64,000 nt of DNA from Puccinellia tenuiflora (lineage: Eukaryota > Streptophyta > Magnoliopsida > Poales > Poaceae): positions 1,299,290 through 1,363,289 of the forward strand of contig QRDG01001991.1 in NCBI GenBank assembly GCA_012064385.1, written 5' to 3'. Under the pieces are notes generated by a model. It searched no databases. It worked only from the letters and a program-made list of their open reading frames with translations, and had not been told where the DNA came from. The position numbers and the translations under genes were made by a program. Position 1 is the first letter of the stretch. Each line of letters opens with the position of its first letter. Below, one piece after another: positions 22,754-35,354 of this stretch.

Positions 22754-24088
22754 TGATCTGCTGTAGTTTTAGGGGGGTGTTTGTTATCGTCTCCACAGGG
22801 ATCAACAAGTTTATGATGGTTCTAAGTGTTGGCAGTGACTGGGTCGAAATCAATCTTTTTCAGGTTTTTAGGGTTTAGGCAGAAAGGTAAAGGTTTTTGC
22901 AAGGAAATTAAACTACAACTAATTCAGAATTGAACTTGTAGCCTCAGGGTTGTCAATCTAGAGCCTAACAAGGATCTAAGCAAGTTTTAGACAGGGGACA
23001 AGATTTTGGTGCTCAACTTGCAGAGACTAGTCATGCAAGGAATGGTTTTTAGCAGGTTTTAAGGAGGAGAAAAATCAAAGCACAAAGATCACTCTTTGCT
23101 GGGTTGTCAAGCCAGATCCAAGTGAGTTAACAAGCAATTGGAGGCAAAGGGTGGAATTGCAACACACAAGCATGCAGGGACTAGCCATACACGCACAGAT
23201 CAAAACACACAACAAGTAGATCGTGCAAATATTCGGCAAAGGCAGAGAATTGTGTCACTCAAGTCACTGCACAGCCAGATATCACAGGGTCCGCTCGTAG
23301 ATGGATGATCCTCTCAATTCACGACAGGATTACACAGGGGAAGAGGGAGAAGTTCTTGGTTAAGCTCACTGAAACACCGTCGAAGCAGAGGAAGAAGAGG
23401 TGAGGACAGGCGTGGATGTAGAGTAGCTGTTCCTGAGCTTCAGATCACCTAGGCCTTGTACTTCTTTCTCCTGATCTTCATGTTGATCTTGATCTTGCTT
23501 TTCTGGATCGTCTTCTAGCTTCGGTTCATGGTGTTCTTGCTGTTCTTGGGGTGTTCTTGGTGCAAAGTGGGAGAGATGGAAAAAAGGTGTGTGGTGTTGG
23601 CTGTTGATGGATGAGGATGGGATGGGTGGATGCGGCTAGATGGATGGATTGATTGATGCTGCTGTGGTGTGGTGGTGGTTTTATACACCTTTTCTTGCTT
23701 GGGCGGAATGGTTCGGAGAGGAGGAAGCTTCCTTCTTTTCTCACAGCCGAGAGGCACATGGGGTGTTCTCCACTTTTTCACCTTTTTGCTTTATGCCTTC
23801 CTTGCTCCCCAAGTTGATCTTCTTTCCCTCTCTCCAATTCAAACTCGTTTGCATTGCCTCTCAGCTTCCCAGGGGATCCAATGTTGCTACCCTGGTGCGC
23901 ATTGCTTGATTAGGTCTTGTCGATCATGGACACCTTTCTCTCTGAATAGAGTGTGCACTTTGCACACTGAACTGAAAAATAAGTAGTTTGCACTGTAAAT
24001 TCATATAAATGAAGCACTGGAAACTAATTGCAATGAGGTTTTTTAGGGTTTTAGAGCTATGAATTATGCATAAAAATGATGATGATCA
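22754..24088 (-). repeat. Athila 5' LTR
   Basis: This 1335-bp LTR is collinear with 14531-15865. It borders the duplication CCAAC at 24089-24093. Confidence 0.9.
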
Positions 24089-24093
24089 CCAAC

Positions 24094-27000
24094 CCAAGTG
24101 AAAATATATTAAACTTGGTGCTCATGTTATTACAAGAGTAAATTCCATATATCTTTTCCAATCTTATTTTGGCCAAAGTTTATTTCAATGATGTTTGATT
24201 TCAGCATCAAATAAAATACCCTTTAGTTGAGAAAGTAAAAGTATTTCCAAAAATTATGTGTTCTCAGAAGTATGGAGATCTATATGTTATCTCCTATCTA
24301 TTGTCAACCATGATATTTTGCATGTATATGCAACTCCCATTTTATAAACTCTGAATTCCACTCCATTTAAAAATAACACTAGTGGGAAATATATTACCCC
24401 ACATACTTGTTTTCTCAAACCTCTTTGAAAACAATTAAGTTATGAGTTGAGACATTTCTTAAACATTATCTTGTCATAATTGAGTGTGATCATTTTCACA
24501 AGATAGTATTGTTAATTATGGAAATGGTGGTGTGATTAATTCATGTGGTTGGAATTGTGTGGTCATGTGAATATTGTTGTGTGTTTGCTTGCTAAATAAA
24601 AATAAGAAGACAATTAAGTGTCACATGAAATAATAGGACCTATAATAAAAAGGTCACATGAAATAATAAATATTATTTCATTCCCACAAATTCCTTTTAC
24701 CTAAAATGGGATCTCCATTTTTGGTAGCAGCTTTAAAAGAATTAAACACCAACACCTGTGCATGTCACCCACAGCACTTTGCATACTTGCACATCACCCT
24801 TTTCTTTTAGCATTAAAACCCTAATAGTGCCATATAGTGGCACATAGTAAAAATGGTACCATCATCCATCTATTCAAATGACACTCCATTTACTTGCCCA
24901 CTTTGCTCTTATACCTTTTCCCTCTTCAAAATATATTTCCAAAAACCTAAATTTAAAATCCTAAAATTCTTTCTTTATCATTGAAAATCACCAAATGTGC
25001 CATGAAGCACTTATCCAATAAATTACATCATGGCACTAGAAATCCCTATTAATACATATGAGGCCAAGTGTGGAAATAAAGTTCAAAAATTAAAATTAAA
25101 ATTTCATTGACGCATTCTGTCGAACACCTGGAGGGCAGAGCCCGTGTTCTTCCCCAATCCGAAGAACTCGAGATCAAATCGAGGGATTTGGAGGTTTGTT
25201 CATCGATTCCTTGCACCACTCCACTTCTCTCGACCTCACGGACCTTCCTAGCACCTCGAACCAGCACGGGAGCCACCCTAGTCGTCGCATTGATCGCCGC
25301 CACCCAGGGAGCAGAGCTCCTGTCGCCATGCCGCGATGCACCCTACTGTGGAGGGGGCAAGCGAGCCGCCCGACCGATCCTACGCCGCGCCGCACCCCTT
25401 CCCACTCCCCTCTCCTGCCGCTGGACACACCCCGGAGCCCCCGCGTGCGTGTCTTGCCCATGCTCGTGCGAGCCCGTGCGCCGCCCAAACCACCACGGAG
25501 CGCGCCACGGTCGTCCCCCCTGCTGAGCTCGCGCCACGGCGCCACACTTCGCCAACCGTGCCACTCACCATCCCGACACCGTAGCCGCCCTCGCCACCGC
25601 CCCTACGGCGAACCCACTCGCCACCCTAGCACCGCCCCTGCTCCCCTGCACCGCGTCCACGACGCGCTGGACTCCGGCTATTTAAGCCGCCTCGAGCCCG
25701 CATTCTCCACCCCGCCTCGCCACTCCACTCCCCACCACTCCACTCTCTTCCGAGCACCGCCAGGAGGGCGGAGCCGCTGCTCCGGAGCCGCTGCAGCCCA
25801 CGGCCGCCCCGTGCCGCTCCCCCAAGCTGAGGTGGACGACGACGGCCTCGTGGCCGTGCCGCTCTCTCTTTCACTCCTCTCCTTCCCTAATGCCTCGCCA
25901 TGCATCACCGCCACCGCACACTCACGGCCGCGCCGTTTCTTGCTCAGGGACGCCGCCAGGAGCTCGCTGTCGACGTTCCGCGTCCGTGGAGGCCGCGCTG
26001 CCGCCGCCGACGAACCAGGCCACCCCAGGATCCACAACCCCGCCCGTCGACTTCCCCGAGCCTCCGCCGTCGATTCCCACCGTCGCCGCCGTCTTCCGAG
26101 CCCTAGGTGAGCCGCTAGACCACCGCCACACCGCCGGCCGCACGGTGGCGCCACCTATTTCGTGTCGTCGCCGATGCGTGCGTCCTGGGCCGTTGGATCT
26201 AGATCCAACGGCAGCTTACCCGTTCGAATTTCGCTGAAAACGGCTGTCCAGAAAAGCAGTTTAGATTAGCTAACTTTGCAAACAAATTATGAAAAATCTA
26301 CTGCACCAAAATTTATAAACTTCATATAGTTGGAAAGAGCTAGTTTCATAGATTCATATGCAAGTTTTAGTTTTCCAAAATAACTAGTTTAGAATCCTCG
26401 AATAAATAGGCAAATAGCTATGTTCTGTCTGTTTTCAGAAACTTCTAAAAACAGATAAAAGGTTCTGTTTTGAACTGTTAGTATTAATTCACCTAGATTT
26501 ATTTATGAGTTTGTCTTGGCATAACATGTTAGTATGGTTAGTGTAATGCCATGAACAAGTGTTGTGAACCCCAAAATAAATTCTTTATAAAAGATAGCAT
26601 CTAGGGAAAATGGCTAAGAAATAATTTCCACCACATGAAATATCAGATATAGCCAACTTCCCATGCAAGTTCCTATTTAACCAGAGGCCTAAAAATAGCA
26701 AACTAAAATGAGGTAGCTAGTATAACATGCCATCCTAACATAGATGCAAGCCATGTTCATTTTTGGACATGTCTCCAATTAGAAATAAAAATGACAAATG
26801 TGTTAGTTTTAACAAAAAAATACCAAACTAAAATGGTATCAAAAGTACATCAACTAGTCTACCCAATGCGACTGGATTGATTCCATTTGGTGTTGTGGTT
26901 AAGTCAGTAGGAAATTATCAAATCAGTTAAGTTGTAAAACTTAAAAAGGGAATTTCTCTGCCAGAAAATTTATCCAGACTTTGAAAATTAATATCTCGAG

Positions 27001-29749
27001 ATCTAGGAATCCAAATTAAGCAAATGAGTATGTTCTGGAAAGCTTATGAAATTATATAACTCACTAAAGTGGTTTCACCCCATTTAGATTAATAAATAAA
27101 TAATGATATTCAAAATGCCACAGAAGGTATAAAACCTAAACTTGTTGGTTTCTAATACTCTATTAATCCAAATGAGGACAAACCAATTTTGTTAGCTCAC
27201 ATTTAAGCAATACTAGTTATCCCTAAGAGGATTTAACTTTTGAGTAATATTAACTTGAGTTGTAGCAGAAACAAGAAAACTAACCTTCTGGATAAAAACA
27301 TTTATATAGGTAGTTTAATAACCTCAATTGAATTAAATCCAATTGGGTTGTCTTCTACACATCAGTAGCTACCTTCAGAAATTTAGTTCCTATTTTTGTG
27401 ATCAACAGAACTTAAGTTATGCAATTAAACATGCACCACTAGTTTCTGCCATATTTAAGACCTAAGTAAATAATAGCTAATTCAATTAAATTGAAATCAA
27501 ATTGTGTTGCCTTGTGAGTGCAGTATCTATGTGTGATGCCTGAGAGTTGTTGTGATGCTTGATTTAGTAGTTTGGTAATGGTATGTATTGCTTGTTTATT
27601 CTTAGGTTAGATCATTTTTGTGTAATTAATATGACTACCTTGCTTGTTAAACTTGGTGGTCTTTAAGTTGAGTATCTAGTAATATCTCTACCATAGCTTG
27701 GTAAGATATTTAGAATTACGGAGAATAATAAGTGGCTTAACTTTTGTCTGAAGTATTTCCTGTTTAAATAAAGAGGCTTAATCACAATTTTAATCATAAT
27801 TTTTTGAAAATGAGTAGTGTTGGTAATTGCCAAACTTGTTTGTTAAATAATAGTCATCTCCCATGATTGTTGTTTGTTAGTATTGCTTGATGTTGGTTAG
27901 AGTGTTCTACTGTATGTTGATTGTGTTCCTTCCTTTTTGCGACGCTAGATATAAACGCTACCGAAGTGATCCTTGGGAAGGATTTATTGGATAAGCACCG
28001 GAGTTTATTTCTTTGATCAAGAGTATCAAGTCCAGGGACATTAGGCTGAAAACAGGCAAGCTACTTCTCTGAGCTTGCATTTATATACGTCTAATTTGAT
28101 TTACATGTTTTACTTATAAAGAGCATAAATGACTTAAGTGGTTTTTGCCACTAAAGCTATGATTTTGAAAACCCTTTTCCAAAATTACAAGTATATTATT
28201 TTGACACCCTATATGGAGGTATTGGGTGGAAAAATTCTTTTTCAAACTATAGGATGGGAAAAGAAAAATATCGTTTACTCAAAACTCCTTTGGAAACACT
28301 TGGATAAATGTGGAATGCCGTGAGATCGGTGTTGAAGTGGAGAAGTGGAGAATGATGATGTTTGTGAAAAATGCACATTGTGTCCTAGTACTATGACGAC
28401 CAACCGATAACCTGTGCGACCACATCTACCCACATATGGGAACGGGCGTAGTCATATAATTTGCTCATATTAGTATGGGATGCCTCAACAACGAGGATGA
28501 CCTCGTTCCATGAGGGGATGGTCATGGCGACCTACCCCCTGACCTGGGTCCCGGTGTCTGATGGAGGGGGGATTGAAGGGCTCTGCTCGCCGGGCAGAAC
28601 TACGAGTCCTCACACCTAGGTTCCTCGACGGGGGATCCTGTACTAGGTGTCGAGGGAATGGTGATTTCGTAGCGGTAGGGTCCTATACTAGCATGAGCAA
28701 AGGACAGGCTATGGTCGGTGGCTCAACTTCGCATACACCTTGTATGGCGGGACGTGGCAGACACGATGAGTTACCGGATGGGTGTGGGAAAAGCGTGCTA
28801 CCTCTGCAGAGTGTAAAACTATTCGAATAGCCGAGTCCTCGGATATGGACAGTTGGGAGGCTGTCCTAGGCCTATGTGCAAGTTTTGGAAAAGATTTGAG
28901 ATTTGAAAGAGAAAATGAAGTGGAGGATGTTTTATGCAACTATGCCAATGGGCAGGCATGAGGTTCTTGGGATTGAATGACCATGAAGGGCTATGGTCGA
29001 AAAAGGAGGAGTTTTGGGGAACTAAACAAAATGGTGATTTTCTGGGAAAAAACATTTTTTAAAAGGGACTTCTTACCTTTTTCAACAAACATCTACTTTC
29101 GGGAAAAACATTTTAAAAATAGGTTCTTACAAAAAAACCGATTTATGGGAAAAAGATCGAAAAGCCTTCTTTTCTTTTAACAAAGGCTTTAGATGTTTTG
29201 AAAACTTTACAAGGGTTATGAAAAGTTATAAAATTTCTCTTATTTTACTTCAACAAAAGTTATAGAGTTTTCAGACAAAGTTTATTTAAAACAAAAGTCT
29301 ACCCTTCTCTTTTCAATAAGGATAGAGTTTTCAAAGCAAACAAAGTTTTACTCAAACTATAAAAAGTGTAGTGCATGCTCATTCGGGGGGAGTAGTTTGC
29401 GAGTACAATCAAATGTACTCATATTGGTTTCGTCCCTGGCTATTGTCTTAGCCAGATTTTATAGAGGAGCAGCTTGAAGAAGGAGACGGAATTGACGTCA
29501 ATGCGAACTAGGGCGCTTCCCAGTCAGTTGCCTGTAGGGTTAAGGCGAATGACTTGGGCTCCACATTGTTTGGTGATTTCCGCTGCAAGTACCTATTGAA
29601 GATTATGACTTCAATTAAGTAAGTATATTCCTCCGGTATTTATGGATGTTCTTTGATTACTAGTTTGATTGTGCTCAGCGACACACTGATCATGGGATCG
29701 CTGATGTAGGCACAAGGGTATTTCGGACGGCTAGTCCGGGGTCCCCACA
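24094..29749 (+). other. Main body of the 5.8-kb solo LTR, no gene
   Basis: No TE protein or host exon was recognised. The GC-rich block 25.1-26.2 kb gives long arginine/proline-rich frames in several frames on both strands, as expected from composition. A TATTTAAG at 25679-25686 in this block may mark the LTR promoter. Confidence 0.6.
25679..25686 (+). promoter_or_regulatory. Possible TATA box of the 5.8-kb LTR
   Basis: TATTTAAG is isolated in strongly GC-rich sequence, which is where an LTR core promoter would stand out. There is no other support. Confidence 0.35.
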
Positions 29750-29754
29750 CAACC

Positions 29755-31931
29755 GCTGCCACGCCAACGACTACCCTCGTCGAGCATCCCGTGTACTTCG
29801 TCAGCACAGTGCTGCGGGACGCTCGCGAGCGCTACCCCATGCAGTAAAAGCTCCTCTTCTCGCTCCTCAGCGCCTCCAGGAAGCTGCGCCACTACTTCCA
29901 GGGTCACCCCATCAAGGTGGTCACCTCATACCCCCTGGAGCAAGTCCTGTGCAACCCAAACGCAACAGATCGCGTCGCAAGCTGGGGCATCGAGCTACAA
30001 CCTTTCGAGCTGGAGTTTGACACCACAAGGGTCATCAAGGGCAGGGCGCTGGCTGATTTCATGGCCGAATGGACAGACACGCGTGAAGAAGAGCCTCAAG
30101 AGGAGGAAGCCACGACCTCAGGAGGGGTGGAGCCCAGCCACTGGACCATGCACTTTGACGGCGCCTTCGCGGCCCGGAGTGCAGGGGCTGGTGCTGTCCT
30201 CACCTCACCGACAGGCGACAAGCTCTACTATGCCATCCAGCTGTGCTTCAAGGACAACGACAAGGTCTCCAACAACATTGCTGAATACGAAGGCCTCCTC
30301 GCCGGGCTCAGAGCTTCCATTGCCCTCGGCATCAAGCGCATCCTCATCAAGGGCGACTCTCAGCTCCTCGTCAACTTCTCCAACAAAAGCTACACGCCTA
30401 AGGACACCAACATGGTGGCCTACCTTGAAGAGGTACGCAAACTCGAGAAGCACTTCAGGGGCATGGAGCTCAAGCATATCCCACGAGGAGAGAACCAAGA
30501 AGCAGATGAACTCGCCAGGCGAGCAGCAAGAAGGGAAGCCCAGAAGCCTGGAGTATTCGAGGAGAGACTCGCCAAGTCCTCCGTCAAGCAACCAGCGGTC
30601 AACATGAGCATCAATGAGGAGCTCCCACCAGCCCCATCAAGTGGAGCACCAAACTGCGGGCTGCCCTCAGGCGATCGCTTGCTGATGACCCTGGTACGCC
30701 AAGATACTGGTTGGATCGACGAGATCAAGAATTACCTGCAAAATCGAGTCCTCCCCGAAGGAGATGCAGAGGCCGAAAGAGTTGCTCGCCAGGCCAAGTC
30801 CTACTGCCTCCACGATGGAGACCTGTACCGTAAGCGCCCCAATGGGGTTGCGTTGCGGTGTGTCCCTGCCGAGGAAGGCCGCCAGCTCATCAACGACATC
30901 CACAGTGGAGAGTGCGGCCACCATTCATCCTCACGCACCCTTGCAGGCAAGGTCTTCCGGAGTGGCTTCTACTGGCCTTCAGTGCTTCAAGATGCGGCCG
31001 CAATCGTCCAATCCTGCGACGCCTGCCAATTCCACGCCAAGCAAATTCACCAGCCCGCCCAAGGACTCCAAACTATCCCGCTCTCCTGGCCGTTCGCGGT
31101 CTGGGGGCTGGACCTCCTGGGACCCTTCCCGCGAGCGCTCGGGGGCTACCGCTACCTCTACGTCGCCATCGACAAATTCACCAAGTGGCCTGAGGTGGAA
31201 CCCGTGCGCACCATTCTGGCGAAATCGGCGGTGAAATTCATCAGGAGCCTGGTCTGCCGCTTCGGCGTACCCAACCGCATCATCACCGACAACGGCTCAC
31301 AATTCATCAGCGGCGCCTTCAAGTCCTACTGCGGCAGCCTCGGCGCCCAAATCTGCTACGCCTCGGTGGCTCACCCACGAAGCAACGGGCAGGCTGAGCG
31401 AGCCAACGTCGAGGTGCTCAAGGGCCTCAAGACGAGAAGCTTCAACCGCCTCAAGGCCAGCGGCAAGCACTAGATCGATGAGCTCCCCTCGGTGCTCTGG
31501 TCCATCCGCACCACGCCAACAAAGCCAACTAGTGAGACGCCGTTCTCCCTCGTCTATGGCGCTGAAGCCGTCCTCCCCAGCGAGATCACCCACGGCTCTC
31601 CGCGAGTCTTGGCCTTCAAGGAGGCTGAGCTGGACGAACTCCGCAACAACGACCTCCTGCTGCTCGAGGGGCTCCACCGCAGTGCGGCCCTAAGAGCGGC
31701 AAGGTACCAGCAAGACCTCCGTCGCTACCACAGCCGCCACATCTGCCCGCGCACTCTTGAAGCAGGAGACGTGGTCCTGAGGAGAATCCTCTCCAGGGCA
31801 GGCCTCCACAAGCTCTCGCCAATGTGGGAAGGACCCTGGCCTGGCCTAGCTCTGCGCGGCTCGACACGGAGGACGGCATCCTTGTCGCCAACCCCTGGAA
31901 CATCCAGCACCTGCGCAAGTTCTACCCCTGA
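29755..31931 (+). pseudogene. Tat pol remnant, copy B, second part
   Basis: Coding resumes after the CAACC duplication with the RNase H region (VEHPVYFVSTVLRDARERYP). It runs through the second RNase H (NNIAEYEGLLAGLRAS, KGDSQL, NQEADELARRAARRE) and integrase (HHCC finger near 30920-31030; GLDLLGPF, ITDNGSQF, SNGQAERAN). Lesions differ from copy A: TAA at 29845-29847, TAG at 31471-31473 and a deletion of about 20 bp near 31833 that shifts the frame before the C-terminus. Copy A's TAG at 6309 is a sense codon (CAG) here. Each copy has therefore decayed on its own since duplication. Confidence 0.87.
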
Positions 31932-33205
31932 TCGTCCTCGACGAGCAATTTTTTGCATCAAGGGAGAGCCTCGCGCCATCATCCTCCACGAGGAAAAACT
32001 TCGGGTTCCCCTCTCTACTATACGTTGCCGCGGGCCGTTCGAGAAGACTCCCAAGCCACCACGCCTCGGCAAGGTGACTTCTTCAAGCACCATGCCTTGG
32101 CGAGGTGGATCCCCATGCCCAGCCATGGTGGACCGCAGGCTCTCGAAGCCACCCCCGCATAGGGGCCCCCTCTCTGAGCTCTCTCTACATGCGTCGCCTC
32201 GGGCCGCGAGAGTCTCAGCCACTCCATGTGGAACCCCATGTCCAGACATGGCGGATTTTGTATTTCTGGCCACGCCAGTGTAATGAACCTCTGTTTTAGG
32301 TCACTTTGAACCTTTGCGCTTTGCGCCAGCATATGTTGTTGCTTTGGTAAGCACTTATGTTATTGCTTTTCATCCTTGCTCGTATGATCCCTCCCGTGTA
32401 TCTCGCGAGCGGGGGCTGGACATGGTGCCTGTGCCCCGGGAGCATCCCAGCAGCGCCTCAAACCCAAGGAGTCCGAGCTCTGAACTCACGGGTCAGCTCT
32501 CATGCATGTCAACTCCCAAGGAGCTCTGAACTCATAGACCGGCTCCCGTGCACGTCAACTCACCAAGGATCTTGGTGCCTGTCTCCTCGCGAGACACACA
32601 TGAAGGAACCTACGAGCACGCATGAAGTTATCTAGCTATGTATTGCTTGTGGGTATACCTATCTGTCCAAACGCAGGAAAGCAGGTCCAAAACAAGCCTC
32701 AGGGAACCAACACACCCTCTCCAAGGCAAAAACGGCTCCTCAGGGAACCAACACCCTCTCCAAGGCAAAAGCGCCTCATCAGGGAACCAACACCCTCTCC
32801 AAAGCAAAAACGCCTCGCGAAGCTAAGTCCAAACACTTGGTTAAAATTCCTTTCGCTGGCTTTTGTCCCTCGAGCCTCTTTTCTCTCTCCTATGCCTCAT
32901 GGGCTGCTCGCGCGTTGAAGGGAGCCCCGAGCATCGCGACTCGGGAGCTCTTACCTCTTGAGGCCTCATGCACCCCCCGGCCTTGTGGAGCCCTGACTCT
33001 CACATACCGAAGCGGCGGTGGTGTAGCGCTAAGAGAGGGTCCTAAGACGTAGAGCGAAAAAAGACATGAAAGGAAAGATAAAAGCCTCCCGAGGGATATT
33101 CACAAAGAACGTGCAAATAAAGCTTAACAAAGTCTTTACAAGGATTCTACAAACAAAATGCTAAGATAACATGTGCCGCATGCACATCCAGTCGCAGGAA
33201 GGAGC
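31932..33205 (+). other. Spacer between pol and the antisense gene, copy B
   Basis: Non-coding and collinear with 7713-8988. It includes the three-unit repeat of about 42 bp at about 32696-32820. Confidence 0.6.
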
Positions 33206-35270
33206 TCAGGCCGTCGGGCCTCTTGAGGTGCCCGCGCCGTCCGCGGCGGCATCCACCTCCTCCTCCGGGGCGTCCTCTTCGCCGTCGTCTTCATCTTCCT
33301 CGACCTCGACTTGGTCGAACTTCTTGGTGTACTCCTCGGCGGCCTTCCGCGTCCTGTCGCTCAGCACGACGCGGCTGCTGAGGTCGACCGGCGCCGTCAC
33401 GGCCTCGAGGTCAAGCGAGGGTTGAAGCCTCGCGAGGTTGGCGAAGATGCGGCAGGTGGCGAGGACGAGGAGATCGCGGCTCTCCTCCACGACGCGCTCG
33501 TTGAAGTTCTTCGCGGTCTCTTCAAGCTTTGCGAGGAACTGCTCGAAGAAGAACGTGTATGCGGCCTTGTCGTCGCTCCCCCCTGCGGCAAAGGAGGGGA
33601 CCTCGGCCCCAGACGGTCCCCAACGGCGCGCGCACGGAGCACCAGGTCTTGGAGCATGCGCTGGCGCTGGCGCGACATGGTTCGGCCGATTTCCACGTTG
33701 CTCCGTGCCTCCTCCACGAGGTTCACGACCGGCCCAACCTACTGCTGGAGCTCATTCAGGTCCTCCTTCAGGGCGGCAACCTCCTTTTCCACGCAGGCCT
33801 GGGCCTCCCTGGCGCTCTGAAGGCGGGAGGCCATCTGCGTCTCCTCCTTCTCGAGCCCCTTGATGCGGTCCTGGAGCTCCTTGCGCTTCGTCTTGAAGCG
33901 CTCCTCCTGCTTCATGGCCTTCTCGTCATAGTCCTTGGAGAGATTTTCGCAGATGAGCTTGACCCTGTCGTCGGCCTCTTCGTGGACTTTCTTCTGCTTC
34001 GACGCGAAGTCGGCGTTGGCCGCCTTGAGGCGATCTGCGTAAGTGGCCTCGTCCTTGGCCCTCCTGCCCCTCGCGGGCCCGTAGCTGCTCCTCGCGGATG
34101 GCCTGGTCCTTCTCGAGCTGCTGGACCTGCTCCTCGCGCCGGCGCAGTTCCACCTCGCGGGAGGAGAGCTCTCCCTCGCGTCGCGTGAGCTCTGCCTCGC
34201 GCTGGGTCAGCTGCACCTCGCGAGCGTCCAGCCTCTCGCAGAGCTCCTTCAAGCTGCTCTCCACGGTTTTGGAGTGCGTGATGAAGTTTTGCTCCAAGGT
34301 CGCAACCTCCTGTCGCTTGGAGGCAGTTTTCGCCTCGAGTGCCTCCCGTGCGGCGTCCAGCTGCTCCATGGTCTCCGCTGCCTCCCGCTTCACGCTGTCG
34401 CGGGTCTCTTCGGCGAAGCGGATGGCCTCTTGGCGTGCCGCCAGGGCCGCCGCGTCCTGCCGGCGGCAGCTCTCCACGCTCTCGCGGAGGAGGGCCCAGC
34501 CCTCGTCGAGTCTCGCCCGCTCCTCCGCCATGGCGAGTTCCTCTTCGGCGAGCTGCGCCTCCCGCTCGTCGAGCGTCCGCCGCGCCTGGCTGAGGACGGC
34601 GTTACGGCGAACCGCTTGGCGTCGTGGCTCCCGCAGCGCCAAGGTCCCCGCACCGCTGCGGGGCGCAGAGGCCTCGATCCTTAGCGAGGCGCCCGAGGCA
34701 CCCTGCCTCGGGCTCACGGCCGCATCTGGTGCGGCCTGGGGGCTCGTGTGGGCGCCTCCTTCGCCGCCCGCGTCAGGAGCCCTCTGGGGGCTGGGCGTCC
34801 TCTCGCCCCCGGCTCCGGCGTCCGTGGGCTCCGGAGGCGCCTCCACCTCCTGCTCCTCAGGGGCGTTTTCCGCCCCTTCCGTGGTGGTCGCGCCTGCCGC
34901 GGCCTCGGGCACGTCAGCCCCTCTTGTGGGAGCCTCCTCCTCCGGAGGTGGCTCCATGATGATCCCTTCAACCTCCTCCTCCTCCTCCTCCTCCTCCTCC
35001 GTCGCCTCCTGTTGTACGGGAGGAGTGGCGGCCCGAGCTGGCGACGGCGCCACCTCTTCAATCACCTCCTCCGCGTGGTGCTCAACCGCGGGAGGAGTGG
35101 CGGCCCGAGCTGGCGATGGCGCCACCTCTTCAACCACCTCCTCCACGTGGTGCTCACCCACGGCAGGAGTAGCCACCTGCTGCGGTTCGCCAGCCGCAAG
35201 CGTCGCCACGGTGGCGCCAGCGGTCTTCCCAAGCTTGCGGAGCCGCCGCCTCTTCGGTGCCGCAGGGTTC
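33206..35270 (-). pseudogene. Antisense gene exon 2, copy B
   Basis: It has the same organisation as copy A: a basic patch (NPAAPKRRRLRKLGKTAG), an acidic Pro/Ala/Glu region, a long coiled coil (about 33.9-34.6 kb) and an acidic tail ending at 33206. It carries an extra unit of the EEVAPSPARAATPP segment, a tandem duplication of about 75 bp absent from copy A. Frame breaks occur near 34065 and near 33610. The 33610 break is a different single C loss from the one in copy A, so the ancestral frame was continuous. The TAG seen at 10779 in copy A is CAG here. Confidence 0.7.
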
Positions 35271-35354
35271 CTGAAAAGAGAGACAAACAGAAGATCCGTC
35301 AAGAGGGTTTTCGAAAGTAGAATGCTAAATGAAGGAGGAAGGACGAAAGCTTAC
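35271..35354 (-). other. 84-bp intron of the antisense gene, copy B
   Basis: It has the same GTAAGC donor, CTCTTTTCAG acceptor and length as in copy A. Confidence 0.75.

Larger units (their letters stand above)
14531..24088 (-). mobile_element. Athila-lineage gypsy element, full length, minus strand
   Basis: Two 1335-bp LTRs (14531-15865 and 22754-24088) have mutually inverted ends TGATC/GATCA (the first is TGGTC in one copy). They are bracketed by CCAAC at 14526-14530 and 24089-24093. On the minus strand the order is LTR, tRNA-Asp-type primer site, gag-protease, RT-RNase H, integrase, 1.2-kb non-coding region, LTR. By eye I count about 16 differences between the LTRs (about 1.2%), so insertion was recent. 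Gag-protease is open; pol carries at least one stop and one frameshift. The Gag sequence and the LCDLGSS-type protease motif fit the Athila lineage. Confidence 0.92.
14356..29749 (+). mobile_element. 5.8-kb solo LTR (TGTAACATCCC...CCCCACA) split by an Athila element
   Basis: The outer ends are TGTAACATCCC and GTCCCCACA, bracketed by CAACC at 14351-14355 and 29750-29754. With the Athila element and its extra duplication removed (14531-24093), 14356-14530 plus 24094-29749 leaves about 5.83 kb. No gag or pol motif and no second LTR are present, so it is read as a solo LTR of an unusually long family. It has AT-rich sequence (24.1-25.1 kb), a GC-rich block (25.1-26.2 kb) and a long AT-rich 3' part. 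Its layout resembles the G1 LTRs. TAAAACTATTCGAA-like and TATGGACAGTTGGG-like blocks near 28.8 kb recall 1.85-1.9 kb. Confidence 0.8.

Noticed and set aside
25196..26110. 304-residue open frame in the GC-rich part of the 5.8-kb LTR
   Set aside because: Pro/Arg/Ser-rich in several frames on both strands, no domain, no ATG context. Long frames are expected at this GC content.
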